Of a stretch of 64,000 bases of DNA, positions 53,497 to 61,479 are shown in pieces (the first letter of the stretch is position 1; each line of letters opens with the position of its first letter). The notes under the pieces are model-generated. The model ran no database searches. It saw only the letters and a program-made list of their open reading frames with translations, and was not told the DNA's origin. Both the position numbers and the translations under genes were made by a program. Source of the DNA: CAZTDD01 sp964612675 (GTDB taxonomy: Bacteria; Hinthialibacterota; Hinthialibacteria; Hinthialibacterales; JAKPRU01); assembly GCA_964612675.1 (NCBI GenBank), contig CAZTDD010000007.1, positions 40,053 through 104,052 on the forward strand, written 5' to 3'.

Positions 53497-56400
53497 TCAG
53501 GAATAGAACGGATTATCTTTGTTTTCCGTATCGCTCGAATCCGTAGAGGTTTCTTCAGAAGACGTTTCGGTCGTCTGCCCGGTAAACCCCGCATAGGGGT
53601 CGGCCGAACTGCTGGAGGGAACGACGGGTTTCCGCCGCCGGAGTTTTTTGAGCAAGAGGTAGAGTATGATAAGCACAATCACACCGCCGACTCCACCGGC
53701 GATGTAATAGGTCATGTCGGTGAAACGGCCGAGCATAGTCAAGTCGACGGTAGAAGGCGTTGGGTCGACATTTCCCGCTGAATCCAGTGCACGAACAGTG
53801 ACTTTGTATCCCCAGCCATAGAAGGGGATCGATTTTGTGACTACCCAGTCTTTTCCGCCCGGGAGAGAGAAATCCTGCCACTGGCCTTCACCGAAGTGGA
53901 ATTGGAATTCCTTCACAGAACGGCCGGTTTGGGCATCCCCAATCGGTGGATCGGTCCCCTGCAGATCCACGATAGGGAACGAACCCGCCGGGCTCCAGCG
54001 ATGATTGAAAGTCGCGAATGTGTCCGGAGGTGTGCGATCGATGATGAAGGAGGAGGATTCCTCCGGCGAGCGGTTACCCGCAGGGTCCACCGCCCAGACA
54101 GTGAAGGTGTGCTCCGCTTCTTCGAGTTGCTCGAGCTGGATTGTGCTTTGAGAGCCGACCTCCACCGGGTCTTCATTATTGAGACGGTAGAAATACGTGA
54201 ATGTAGTCCCTTCGCCCGTGTTGTCGATACCTTTCCATGAGACCTCGATCTGGTCGGAATTGGTGTATTTCGGCGGTGTTGTTACGAACTGGACTTCGAG
54301 GCCGATTTCCACCACCACGGACATTTCGTCCGGGGTCTCGTCGACGTTTCCTCTCGCATCTTTTGTGCGCACGCGGAACGTATGCTTTCCGTTGGCGAGT
54401 TTGGTGAATTCGAATTCACGTTGTTTTTGAAACTCAGTCCAATCGCCGTCGTCCAGCTGATAGGAATAGAGAAGTTCGTCCGCCTTTTGTGTGTTGTCCT
54501 CACCGGTTGCCTTCATGGTGTAACTGCGTCGATTGATCTTCGGCGTGGCGGAGGGTTTATCGACGATCCGGCTCTCCGGCGCAGCGTTGAACGTATCGAA
54601 CGTAAACTCCGTGGGCGGCTCCTGAATATTTCCAGCGACATCCATTGCCCGGAGACGGAAGGTATACTCGCCGTCCGGAGGGGTGGCGATCTCCAGGAAT
54701 GTTGGCTTATCGAAGGAAGACCACGGATTCTTGCCGTAGGTTGTTTGATAGGTTAAGCGGGCCGAATCGGAAACGTTGTCATCTCCTGTCCATTCGAATC
54801 GAATGGTTGGAAGCGAGATGTGTGGCGATTTCGGCGCGGTCAACCGTGTGGTTGGCCGGATGTCGTCTGTGCGCATGTACGCAATCCAGCTGAAGTCCGA
54901 CTCGCCTGCACTCCACGCCACATGGTACACGTCCTCCTCCACAGCCAATGCGGGAAGGGATCGGATGAAATAGGGCGGAGTGAGGGATAGGGTGGTCTCC
55001 TTCTCTGAGTCCCTGAAGTTAATCGGCAGCGCCTCGTAGGGATTGCGTCGAATCCAGACGGCTTTTCGTCCTTCAGACGTCGAAATCACATTCATGATCG
55101 TTCGCGTATCGAAATAGTCGCCTTCGACATATTCAGGTGACCACGTTTGACCACGGTCGGTGGTTCCCAAGGTTTTGATCTCAGTGTCGACATTGAACGT
55201 GAGAAACACCTTGTTTTCCTCGGGACCGTACAGCTGAAACAGGGTCGGCATCTGCTTGGCGAAGATTTCCTGGATGCGGCGTGGAGGCGTGAACGATGCG
55301 TCTGCCTGGTTGTACACACAGCAGGAAATCGCCACGCGTACGTTGAGTCCTCCACGGGAAACGGAACCGGTTTCAAATTTCGTAATACCCGGTGTGATTG
55401 CGTCGGGTGTCCAGTCGGCGCGTTTGTTGAGGTCGACTCCGCCGAGGGTGCCCTCGACCGGGGTTTGTTGCCAAACCAGCAACAGCGCGTCTCCAATACT
55501 CAGCAGTCTCGGGGAAACGCAATCGTCCACGTTTGTGGTAATCCGTTGGGGAGATGACCAGGTCTTTCCGTTGTCCGTACTTCTTACCATATGAAGTTGA
55601 AGACACATCACGTCTTCTGTTTTCGCGACTGCGGGCCATACCACGACGATTTCATCATTGATGGTGGCGATGGCAGGAGAGCTATTGATGTCCAGATTTC
55701 CGCTCAACACGACAGGATTTGCCCATGTTTTCCCCGCGTCCCGGGAGATCAACATCTTCAACGGCCCCTCTGTATATGTGATAAATACAGTGTTGCCGTT
55801 GACCGTCATGGTCGGGAAGAATCGTTGGATGCTTTCTACGGTTACCAGTCGCTTTTCTTCCGACCAGCCTTTCACAAATCCCTGAGCCGGCGGAGGCGTA
55901 ACCGGCTCGGCAGTCCTTGGTGCCTCAGGTCGAGAAGACTGGCGTGCGCCTGTTTCGAAAATGATCGGATACGGTTCGGCTGGTTGACCGTTCTTATTGA
56001 TGAAGTTTTTGTAGCTTTCACTATTGATGCTCAGTCTGTACTCGTGATTCGCTTGTAGTTTCACCGGCAGGACACAAACACGTGGATTGACCCAGCGCGG
56101 TGGACCGGTCACTTCGGGGAATGTCTCGCCCCCGCCGACCCAGGAATACTGGCGGCCTGTAGTCATATCCTGGTCGAATTCGACCCGGATTTCCGTCACG
56201 GATGGACTCACACCGGTGTCACCGTTGTCCGGAGATGCGCTGACGACCTTAGGCGGCTGGGATTGCCAGTCGCCTGTTGTGAATTCAATTGGGTAGGGTT
56301 CAGCCGGTTCTCCGTTGACGGACCGGAAGTTGTTGTACCTCTGGTGATTGACACTAACCCAGTATGTGGTGTTGGGGCGCAGCGCGACGGGCAGTGCGCA

Positions 56401-56724
56401 TGTCTGACTGTCGATCCATCTCGGCTGCTTATCGTGGGCTCCGGGATAGGGTTTTTCGGGGTTCTGAACCCAGGAGTATCCACGGGTATTCATATCCTGG
56501 TCGAATTTGACGATGATTTGCTGAAGCGCAGGGTCGACATCCGTATCCTCGTTGTCCGGAACTGCCTCTACGACTTTTGGGGGAGCGGCGACGGTGTCGA
56601 GAGGAACACCGACGAGCGATGCGAACAGCAAGAATAGTCCCATGAGAGGGATCGGATGCAGTCTACACTTGGGGCGGGTGTATGAAACGCTCCATACGTT
56701 GTTCGAGTCCAACAGGCCTTTCAT
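53497..56724 (-). CDS. Secreted, membrane-anchored multidomain protein (Ig-like, sialidase-like and FN3-like modules)
   Basis: 1,075 residues; ATG 56724 after AGAGGAAG. Signal peptide ~1-47. Domain order: two Big_5-type Ig-like domains (~48-155, 158-260; 'FDQDMNTRGYSW', 'FDQDMTTGRQYSW'); a Pro-rich linker; a BNR/sialidase-like propeller (~300-640) with Asp-box-like 'SRDAGKTWANP', 'STDNGKTWSSP', 'TTDRGQTWSP'; four Ig/FN3-like repeats ('YTFRLRAMDVAGNIQEPP', 'HTFRVRTKDARGNVDETP', 'HTFTVWAVDPAGNRSPEE', 'YKVTVRALDSAGNVDPTP'); one membrane helix (~1005-1027) and a Ser/Thr-rich tail. The Asp boxes support a propeller fold but no catalytic sialidase residues are clear. Likely a surface adhesin or binding protein. 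Confidence 0.82.
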   Translation of the reverse strand: MKGLLDSNNVWSVSYTRPKCRLHPIPLMGLFLLFASLVGVPLDTVAAPPKVVEAVPDNEDTDVDPALQQIIVKFDQDMNTRGYSWVQNPEKPYPGAHDKQPRWIDSQTCALPVALRPNTTYWVSVNHQRYNNFRSVNGEPAEPYPIEFTTGDWQSQPPKVVSASPDNGDTGVSPSVTEIRVEFDQDMTTGRQYSWVGGGETFPEVTGPPRWVNPRVCVLPVKLQANHEYRLSINSESYKNFINKNGQPAEPYPIIFETGARQSSRPEAPRTAEPVTPPPAQGFVKGWSEEKRLVTVESIQRFFPTMTVNGNTVFITYTEGPLKMLISRDAGKTWANPVVLSGNLDINSSPAIATINDEIVVVWPAVAKTEDVMCLQLHMVRSTDNGKTWSSPQRITTNVDDCVSPRLLSIGDALLLVWQQTPVEGTLGGVDLNKRADWTPDAITPGITKFETGSVSRGGLNVRVAISCCVYNQADASFTPPRRIQEIFAKQMPTLFQLYGPEENKVFLTFNVDTEIKTLGTTDRGQTWSPEYVEGDYFDTRTIMNVISTSEGRKAVWIRRNPYEALPINFRDSEKETTLSLTPPYFIRSLPALAVEEDVYHVAWSAGESDFSWIAYMRTDDIRPTTRLTAPKSPHISLPTIRFEWTGDDNVSDSARLTYQTTYGKNPWSSFDKPTFLEIATPPDGEYTFRLRAMDVAGNIQEPPTEFTFDTFNAAPESRIVDKPSATPKINRRSYTMKATGEDNTQKADELLYSYQLDDGDWTEFQKQREFEFTKLANGKHTFRVRTKDARGNVDETPDEMSVVVEIGLEVQFVTTPPKYTNSDQIEVSWKGIDNTGEGTTFTYFYRLNNEDPVEVGSQSTIQLEQLEEAEHTFTVWAVDPAGNRSPEESSSFIIDRTPPDTFATFNHRWSPAGSFPIVDLQGTDPPIGDAQTGRSVKEFQFHFGEGQWQDFSLPGGKDWVVTKSIPFYGWGYKVTVRALDSAGNVDPTPSTVDLTMLGRFTDMTYYIAGGVGGVIVLIILYLLLKKLRRRKPVVPSSSSADPYAGFTGQTTETSSEETSTDSSDTENKDNPFYS

Positions 56725-56883
56725 TCGAAATCTCTTCCTCTGAATTGGGGTTTCGTGCCCGGGACGCCGTCCGGGCAGAGATACATTCTGTAGAGTCTAA
56801 CAAAAGATCTTAGCGTTGTCTGCGCATTGATCCTAGAGTTACTGAAACGGCGTCGCGGCAGAAAGCCGCTTGCCAACACGGCA

Positions 56884-57060
56884 CGGGAGGGCGAGGCACG
56901 CCGGGAGGGCGAGCCTCCCGGCGAGCCGTTGATGTTGATAGGGAAACGCGGCTCATCAGGAGATTCGCCCTCCCGTGATTCGCCCTCCCGTGATTCATCC
57001 GCGCGCGTGAAAACTATCGAAAACAAACGCGGCTCATCGGGAGGGACTGTCTCAAAACCG
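56884..57060. repeat. GGGAGGGCGAG-family repeat cluster
   Basis: GGGAGGGCGAGGCACGCC, GGGAGGGCGAGCCTCCCGGC then GAGCCG, followed by two tandem CGCCCTCCCGTGATT copies and two CGCGGCTCATC segments. It belongs to the family at 25137, 38201 and 47463. It occupies the gap before the MITE-like element. The frame open through here is an artefact of the repeats. Confidence 0.65.
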
Positions 57061-57081
57061 GCGAGTGCCCGGAAAACAGCT

Positions 57082-57385
57082 TCTCCCCCAAAATTGACGC
57101 CGCCGCAAAAAGTCCGGCGGAGTTCTTCCCCCTCTCCCTCTGGGAGAGGGCGGGGTGAGGGATCTTTGCATTTTGCGTCACCTCTCCCTCTGTATTTAAT
57201 GAATCCCTGTCATCACAAAAACCTTTTGCCTCTGCTTGATTTGCTGTCTCTGGCGAATACACAAGCGAATAATAATACCCGAATCCAGTGCAATGATATC
57301 CCCTCACCCTATCCCTCTCCCGGGGGGAGAGGGAACCTCCGCCGCCAATTTCGGACTTTTTGCGACGGCGTCAAACTTGGGAGAG
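57082..57385. mobile_element. MITE-like element, inverted relative to the copy at 25182-25629
   Basis: Left end TTCTCCCCCAAAATTGACG then GCCGCAAAAAGTCCG; the right end is GGACTTTTTGCGACGGCG then TCAAACTTGGGAGAG, an inverted repeat of about 33 bp with several mismatches. The core from CCCCCTCTCCCTCTGGGAG to CCCTCTCCCGGGGGGAGAGG is the reverse complement of the 25374-25612 segment. No transposase. 57386-57534 holds nothing further I can support. Confidence 0.7.
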
Positions 57386-57534
57386 ATTCGGAGGGGGTTG
57401 AATACTCCTCTTGTTCCAGGGTGCCTCGTATTGCCAACCACCTACTAGACACGCCCAATCTCCCGTGCAATGATTCTCTCAGTCGTACAGCGGGCCTTAG
57501 CCCGCCAACCTACCACACAGTCGGGGAGGTCATC

Positions 57535-58974
57535 ATGAAACAGGTCATGTTTTTTCTGGGCGTACTCGTCGTCGTGCTGCCGTGTGCAAGCCAAGACAGC
57601 GGCGTTCTGTTGACTCCGGAACAAGTCTACACATTTGACTCGATGGATGAATTGACGGAATACCCCGGTGGGTTCGATGGGGCTGAAGCGGGGTCCGTAG
57701 CAGTCGGGGAGATTCCGGCAGACGCGGATGGTTTGAGTGACGGCCAAGGGGCCACGATCAGCGTTGCGTCGGGGCAGGTCGAACTCCTGCTGTTCCCGAC
57801 GCTGGACGTGGGAGACAACGTAGCGCTTATGCGCGTGTCGGTTCAATCGACCGGACCGGGTGCGGCGGTGGCGTTGGCGGCGTTGGACGGCTCGATGGAC
57901 GGCTCTATCGCCACGAACATTCCTGCGAACAGCGGGATCTTTCAAGACGCGTATCGACGGCTTGTTCTTGTGTATGAAACACCGGGCACAAGCGTCATTC
58001 CCGTGATTCAAGTCGCGAACACAGCCGGTGAGCAGCAGGTTTCCATATATGTTGACAACCTGGAGGTTTTGTTGATCCCCAGGGGCGAGAGTATGCCGAC
58101 GGATCTCTTATACGGGGGCGAGGCCGAGAAGCCCGTGATACCCACACCGACCCCTGTACCTCCCACACCCACCCCCACAAACACTCCCACCCCCGGCGAT
58201 TTCACGGGCGAGACCATCACCATCCCCCTCGATCTGCCGGAAGGTGCGACCTCGTTGGAGATGGTGTTGATTCCGGCGGGGACGTTTACGATGGGGTCGC
58301 CGTCGGATGAAAGAGGCCGACATTCCAACGAAGGGCCGCAGCATGAGGTGACGATCAGCCAGAATTTCTACATGGGCAAATACGAGGTGACGCAGGCGCA
58401 GTGGGAGGCGGTGATGGGGAGTAATCCCTCGTATTTTGGCGGTAAGCCGAATAATCCCGTGGAGCAGGTCTCATGGAATGATTGCCAGACGTTCATCGAC
58501 AGGTTAAACGATATGGGTTATGGGACGTTTCGATTGCCGACGGAGGCGGAGTGGGAGTATGCGTGCCGTGCGGGGACGACGACACGGTTCTCATTTGGGG
58601 ATGCGCTGGAGTGTTCTGATACGGGAGAGGTTTATTGCGAGTTAGGGGACCAGTATATGTGGTGGTCGGGGAACAATGCGTATGGAGACAACGTTTATGG
58701 TACGAAGGAAGTTGGTTTGAAGTTGCCGAATCCGTGGGGGCTGTACGACATGCATGGGAATGTGTGGGAGTGGTGTTCGGACTGGTATGAGAGTCCGTAT
58801 GATAGAGGTGCTCAAGTTGACCCAATTGGTCCACAATCGGGCTCGTACCGCGTCTTCCGCGGCGGCGACTGGGGCTACGACCTCCGGTACTGCCGGTCGG
58901 CGTATCGGGGCGGCCATTCGCCCGGCGCCCGCCACTACTACATCGGGGTTCGGCTCCTGAGGTCGAGTCCTTGA
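57535..58974 (+). CDS. Secreted SUMF1 (formylglycine-generating enzyme-like) domain protein
   Basis: 479 residues from ATG 57535, directly after GGGGAGGT; an earlier in-frame start is inside repeats. Signal peptide 1-19. Residues ~30-195 form a beta-rich domain with no recognised family; a Pro/Thr linker ('PTPTPVPPTPTPTNTPTP') spans ~200-225; the SUMF1 domain covers ~245-479: 'MVLIPAGTFTMGSPSDERG', 'YMGKYEVTQAQWEAVMG', 'NPVEQVSWNDCQTFIDRL', 'FRLPTEAEWEYACRAGT', 'GNVWEWCSDWYE', 'YRVFRGGDW', 'GVRLLRS'. The paired Cys of true sulfatase-modifying FGE are not evident, so carbohydrate or ligand binding, or another activity, is likely. Confidence 0.85.
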   Translation: MKQVMFFLGVLVVVLPCASQDSGVLLTPEQVYTFDSMDELTEYPGGFDGAEAGSVAVGEIPADADGLSDGQGATISVASGQVELLLFPTLDVGDNVALMRVSVQSTGPGAAVALAALDGSMDGSIATNIPANSGIFQDAYRRLVLVYETPGTSVIPVIQVANTAGEQQVSIYVDNLEVLLIPRGESMPTDLLYGGEAEKPVIPTPTPVPPTPTPTNTPTPGDFTGETITIPLDLPEGATSLEMVLIPAGTFTMGSPSDERGRHSNEGPQHEVTISQNFYMGKYEVTQAQWEAVMGSNPSYFGGKPNNPVEQVSWNDCQTFIDRLNDMGYGTFRLPTEAEWEYACRAGTTTRFSFGDALECSDTGEVYCELGDQYMWWSGNNAYGDNVYGTKEVGLKLPNPWGLYDMHGNVWEWCSDWYESPYDRGAQVDPIGPQSGSYRVFRGGDWGYDLRYCRSAYRGGHSPGARHYYIGVRLLRSSP

Positions 58975-59196
58975 CACTTGGACACTTGGTCTCTTGACAG
59001 GGTTGGGGGAGCGAACGGAGTCTTTCATGCGAAGGCTGCCGGAAGCGAAGCCCGAGCAGCCGAAGCATGGAAGACGGAGGGAGCATAAAAGGAAGTCAAC
59101 CCCCTCTGAATCTCCCCTACCTTTGGCCACGCAAGCGTGTCCCTCTTGGGGGAGAAGAGGAGCCTTGCCGCGGTCATCCGGTGCTACGATCCGACC
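58975..59196. other. Intergenic stretch with fragmentary MITE-family sequence
   Basis: Contains GTCAACCCCCTCTGAATCTC and nearby TTGGGGGAGAAG-like text, related to the interior of the element at 19640-19902 but without terminal repeats. No gene is supported. Confidence 0.4.
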
Positions 59197-59973
59197 TTAC
59201 GCAGCCAGCAGCGTATCGACAACGTGATCGGGCTGGGACCATCGCGCGACCGTCGAAAGATCCTCCACCAACCTGAAGTCTTGGTCGCTCCACACATCCA
59301 CGGTATCGTCAAACAGCGATACGAACCTCAATGCCTCCGGTCCGACAGCGAGATGATTGAGGTCATACCATGCCGCGAGGACATGCTCAGTCACAGTCCG
59401 AGCCGCCGATCGGCTGCCCGTACTCAGCACGTACACAAGTGAACTATGAGACGGAGCGCAGACGTGAAAATCCACGGTCCAACTTCGTCCCGAACGTCCC
59501 GCCAGTTTTTCGGCACGCTCAAATCGCAGCTCGCGCTCTGTCAGAAAATCGGCCACTTCGTCGGTAACCGATTCCACCGCGCGTGTGCGAAACGTGAACC
59601 AAAGGTCCGACACTCGCAGCGCAGCCTGAGCTACGCGGGATACCACAGCGGATAATTCATCCTGACGACGGCAGCGTGCAAATAGCATCCCTTTGTGGAA
59701 TTGTACCCCGTGATTCGTGCAAACATCCTCGATCAGCGCGTTCTGCTTCGGCGACCGTCGAGGCGATACCGTCTGCATGCGGAGCCACCGCGTGGTTTCT
59801 CCAAGGTCAGAGACGAGCGTTATATCATCTTCCGTTTTGCAAAACAGATCGATGTTGTCACCATCCGGGTACAAATAGGGCGTGCGAATACGCAGGTATT
59901 CGCCGTGCTGCGAGCATGTGAACAACTCACCCAAACCGCCGATAAATTCTTCGCAAATGGTACGTTCGTTCAT
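59197..59973 (-). CDS. DUF1828/DUF1829 domain protein
   Basis: 258 residues; ATG 59973 overlaps the stop of the upstream gene by 4 bases. N-terminal DUF1828: 'CEEFIGGLGELFTCSQHGEYLRIRTPYLYPDGDNIDLFC', 'LVSDLGETTRWLRM', 'SPKQNALIEDVCTNHGVQFHKGMLF'. C-terminal DUF1829: 'RELRFERAEKLAGRSGRSWTVDFHVCAPSHSSLVYVLS', 'VTEHVLAAWYDLNHL', 'VSLFDDTVDVWSDQDFRLVEDLS'. Function unknown; a role in DNA/RNA metabolism or defence has been suspected for such pairs because of patchy distribution, but I have no direct evidence. It is coupled to the 152-residue partner at 59970-60428. Confidence 0.8.
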   Translation of the reverse strand: MNERTICEEFIGGLGELFTCSQHGEYLRIRTPYLYPDGDNIDLFCKTEDDITLVSDLGETTRWLRMQTVSPRRSPKQNALIEDVCTNHGVQFHKGMLFARCRRQDELSAVVSRVAQAALRVSDLWFTFRTRAVESVTDEVADFLTERELRFERAEKLAGRSGRSWTVDFHVCAPSHSSLVYVLSTGSRSAARTVTEHVLAAWYDLNHLAVGPEALRFVSLFDDTVDVWSDQDFRLVEDLSTVARWSQPDHVVDTLLAA

Positions 59974-60428
59974 GGGAACAACTCCTCATGAAAAGGGGGC
60001 GGTGATTTCATCGTCCCATTGTGCTTTAGCCTCGCCTGATCGCAGAATTGACGCCAGACTGCAACGGGGTCCGATGACGGCGCTGTAATATCGTCGGGTA
60101 TATGTGCCTGTTTGTCACGGAAATTCTCGGTCCAGCGATGTTTGTGTGTTCTGCCGACTTGGTCGCATTGCGGGTTGTGATGTTCTTTTCCAAGATCCAG
60201 CCCGTATATCCGGCCTTCGGTTTTCAGAATCACTACATAGGATAACGCTGATATCAGCCGGTTATAACTGCCGCGAACGAAGAGGGGCCAACCTGCGTCG
60301 GACTCCACCTCGGCGCGAAACTCCACGGAAGGTGAGCGATCTTCATCTTCATGCCAGATGATGTCGCCCACGATCCGTTTGGATTCGTTGGCCAGAATGG
60401 CTGAAAATTCAGTGTCGCTCAACGCCAT
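59970..60428 (-). CDS. Partner protein of the DUF1828/DUF1829 gene (possibly DUF6978-like)
   Basis: 152 residues from ATG 60428 (MALSDTEF) with AGGGA upstream; longer forms lack a ribosome site. 'LSDTEFSAILANESKRIVGDIIWHED', 'WPLFVRGSYNRLISALSYVVILKTEGRIYGLDLGKEHHNP', 'GRTHKHRWTENFRDKQAHIPDDITAP', and 'VWRQFCDQARLKHNG' suggest a small alpha/beta protein with clustered His residues (EHHNP, THKHRW) that could bind metal or nucleic acid. It resembles, by layout, small proteins annotated DUF6978 that pair with DUF1828 proteins; I am not certain. Overlap with the next gene implies obligate partnership. Confidence 0.6.
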   Translation of the reverse strand: MALSDTEFSAILANESKRIVGDIIWHEDEDRSPSVEFRAEVESDAGWPLFVRGSYNRLISALSYVVILKTEGRIYGLDLGKEHHNPQCDQVGRTHKHRWTENFRDKQAHIPDDITAPSSDPVAVWRQFCDQARLKHNGTMKSPPPFHEELFP

Positions 60429-60559
60429 GCTTTTCCCTGTCGACGAGCTTGGTCTCCAATCATACGTCAAGTTTAGCAGTTCTCACTTGCTCGGTAAGCG
60501 GTATCTGTTGTGACTGCATCGTGTAATTCAGCACGGACGTCAAACCGAAAAGCGATTGA

Positions 60560-61360
60560 TCAACCCTGGCTTTCCATCTGCTCCACCGGCGATTCCTCGC
60601 CCGCATACGTAACCCTGACAAGAGTCAAGCCATGTGCCGGAGCGGTCGGCCCGGCTGCTTTGCGGTCACGTCCTTCCAGGATGCTTTGAACGTCATCCGG
60701 TGTCAGCTTGCCGCGTCCTACTTCAATAAGTGTTCCGGCTATCGTCCTGACCATGTGACGAAGGAAAGCGTGGCCTTCGATCCAGTAGTCGATTCGGTTT
60801 CCCTCGCGCTGCAGCAATGAAGCGGTCATGGTACGTACCGGATTTCTCGCATCGCAGTGCTCGCTGCGGAATGCGTTGAAATCGTGACGACCGACAAAAA
60901 CCTCCGCCGCTTTTTGCATCGAATCGAAATTCAGTGGCGGTGCGACCCAATGCGTAAATCGCCGAAGCAGAGGGTCGCGGTTGCGGCTGTTCCAGATGCT
61001 GTAGCGGTAAGTGCGTCTTCGAGCGCTGCGCCGGGCATCCCATTTTTCGGGGACCTCACTCGCCGACATGACGGCGACATCGGTCGGCAGCCGCGAATTG
61101 AACGCCCGCAGGAGCTGACGGCAGGTCATGGTTGTATTCGCTCGCAGCTGAACAACCTGATGCTCTGCATGGACCCCCGCATCGGTTCGCCCGGCTACGT
61201 GCAATTTGTGGCCTTCGCCGAGTATCGTATTGACAGCGCGGAGAAGGACCTCCTCGACGGTACGTTCCCCCTTCTGCATCTGCCACCCGGAGAAATCCGT
61301 CCCGTCATAGCGCAGGTCCAGGCGGATGGATCGATTTGTGGTTTCGGATTGACTCATCAT
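60560..61360 (-). CDS. truA: tRNA pseudouridine(38-40) synthase TruA
   Basis: 266 residues. 'LDLRYDGTDFSGWQMQKGERTVEEVLLRA' opens the family; the catalytic Asp lies in 'HVAGRTDAGVHAEHQV'. 'RTYRYSIWNS', 'GRHDFNAFRS', 'GHAFLRHMVRTIAGTLIEVGRG' and 'APAHGLTLVRVTY' are also conserved. It isomerises uridines 38-40 in the tRNA anticodon stem. Two adjacent Met codons at 61360 make the exact start ambiguous. Not obviously in an operon. Confidence 0.96.
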   Translation of the reverse strand: MMSQSETTNRSIRLDLRYDGTDFSGWQMQKGERTVEEVLLRAVNTILGEGHKLHVAGRTDAGVHAEHQVVQLRANTTMTCRQLLRAFNSRLPTDVAVMSASEVPEKWDARRSARRRTYRYSIWNSRNRDPLLRRFTHWVAPPLNFDSMQKAAEVFVGRHDFNAFRSEHCDARNPVRTMTASLLQREGNRIDYWIEGHAFLRHMVRTIAGTLIEVGRGKLTPDDVQSILEGRDRKAAGPTAPAHGLTLVRVTYAGEESPVEQMESQG

Positions 61361-61371
61361 AGGAGATCATG

Positions 61372-61437
61372 GTGGGTTACGCTCCTCGGGAGTCGATCTG
61401 TTCATCCCGAGTCGGTCTTGTCGCTAACCCACCCTAC
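61372..61437. repeat. GGTGGGTTACGC...GCTAACCCACC inverted repeat
   Basis: GGTGGGTTACGC at 61372 and GCTAACCCACCCTAC ending at 61437 are inverted arms around ~40 bases. This form (GTAGGGTGGGTTAGC...) is a widely dispersed bacterial repeat. It fills the gap between truA and the glycosyltransferase gene. Confidence 0.6.
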
Positions 61438-61479
61438 TTGCTCAGATCACTATCGCGTCTTTCTGCTTCTGTTTCCTGT

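Noticed and set aside
53497..56724. Catalytic sialidase
   Set aside because: Asp-box-like repeats support the propeller fold, but the arginine triad and catalytic residues of sialidases are not recognisable.
56827..57534. In-frame N-terminal extension of the SUMF1 gene
   Set aside because: It crosses two repeat families and would bury the signal peptide that follows ATG 57535 with its strong ribosome site.
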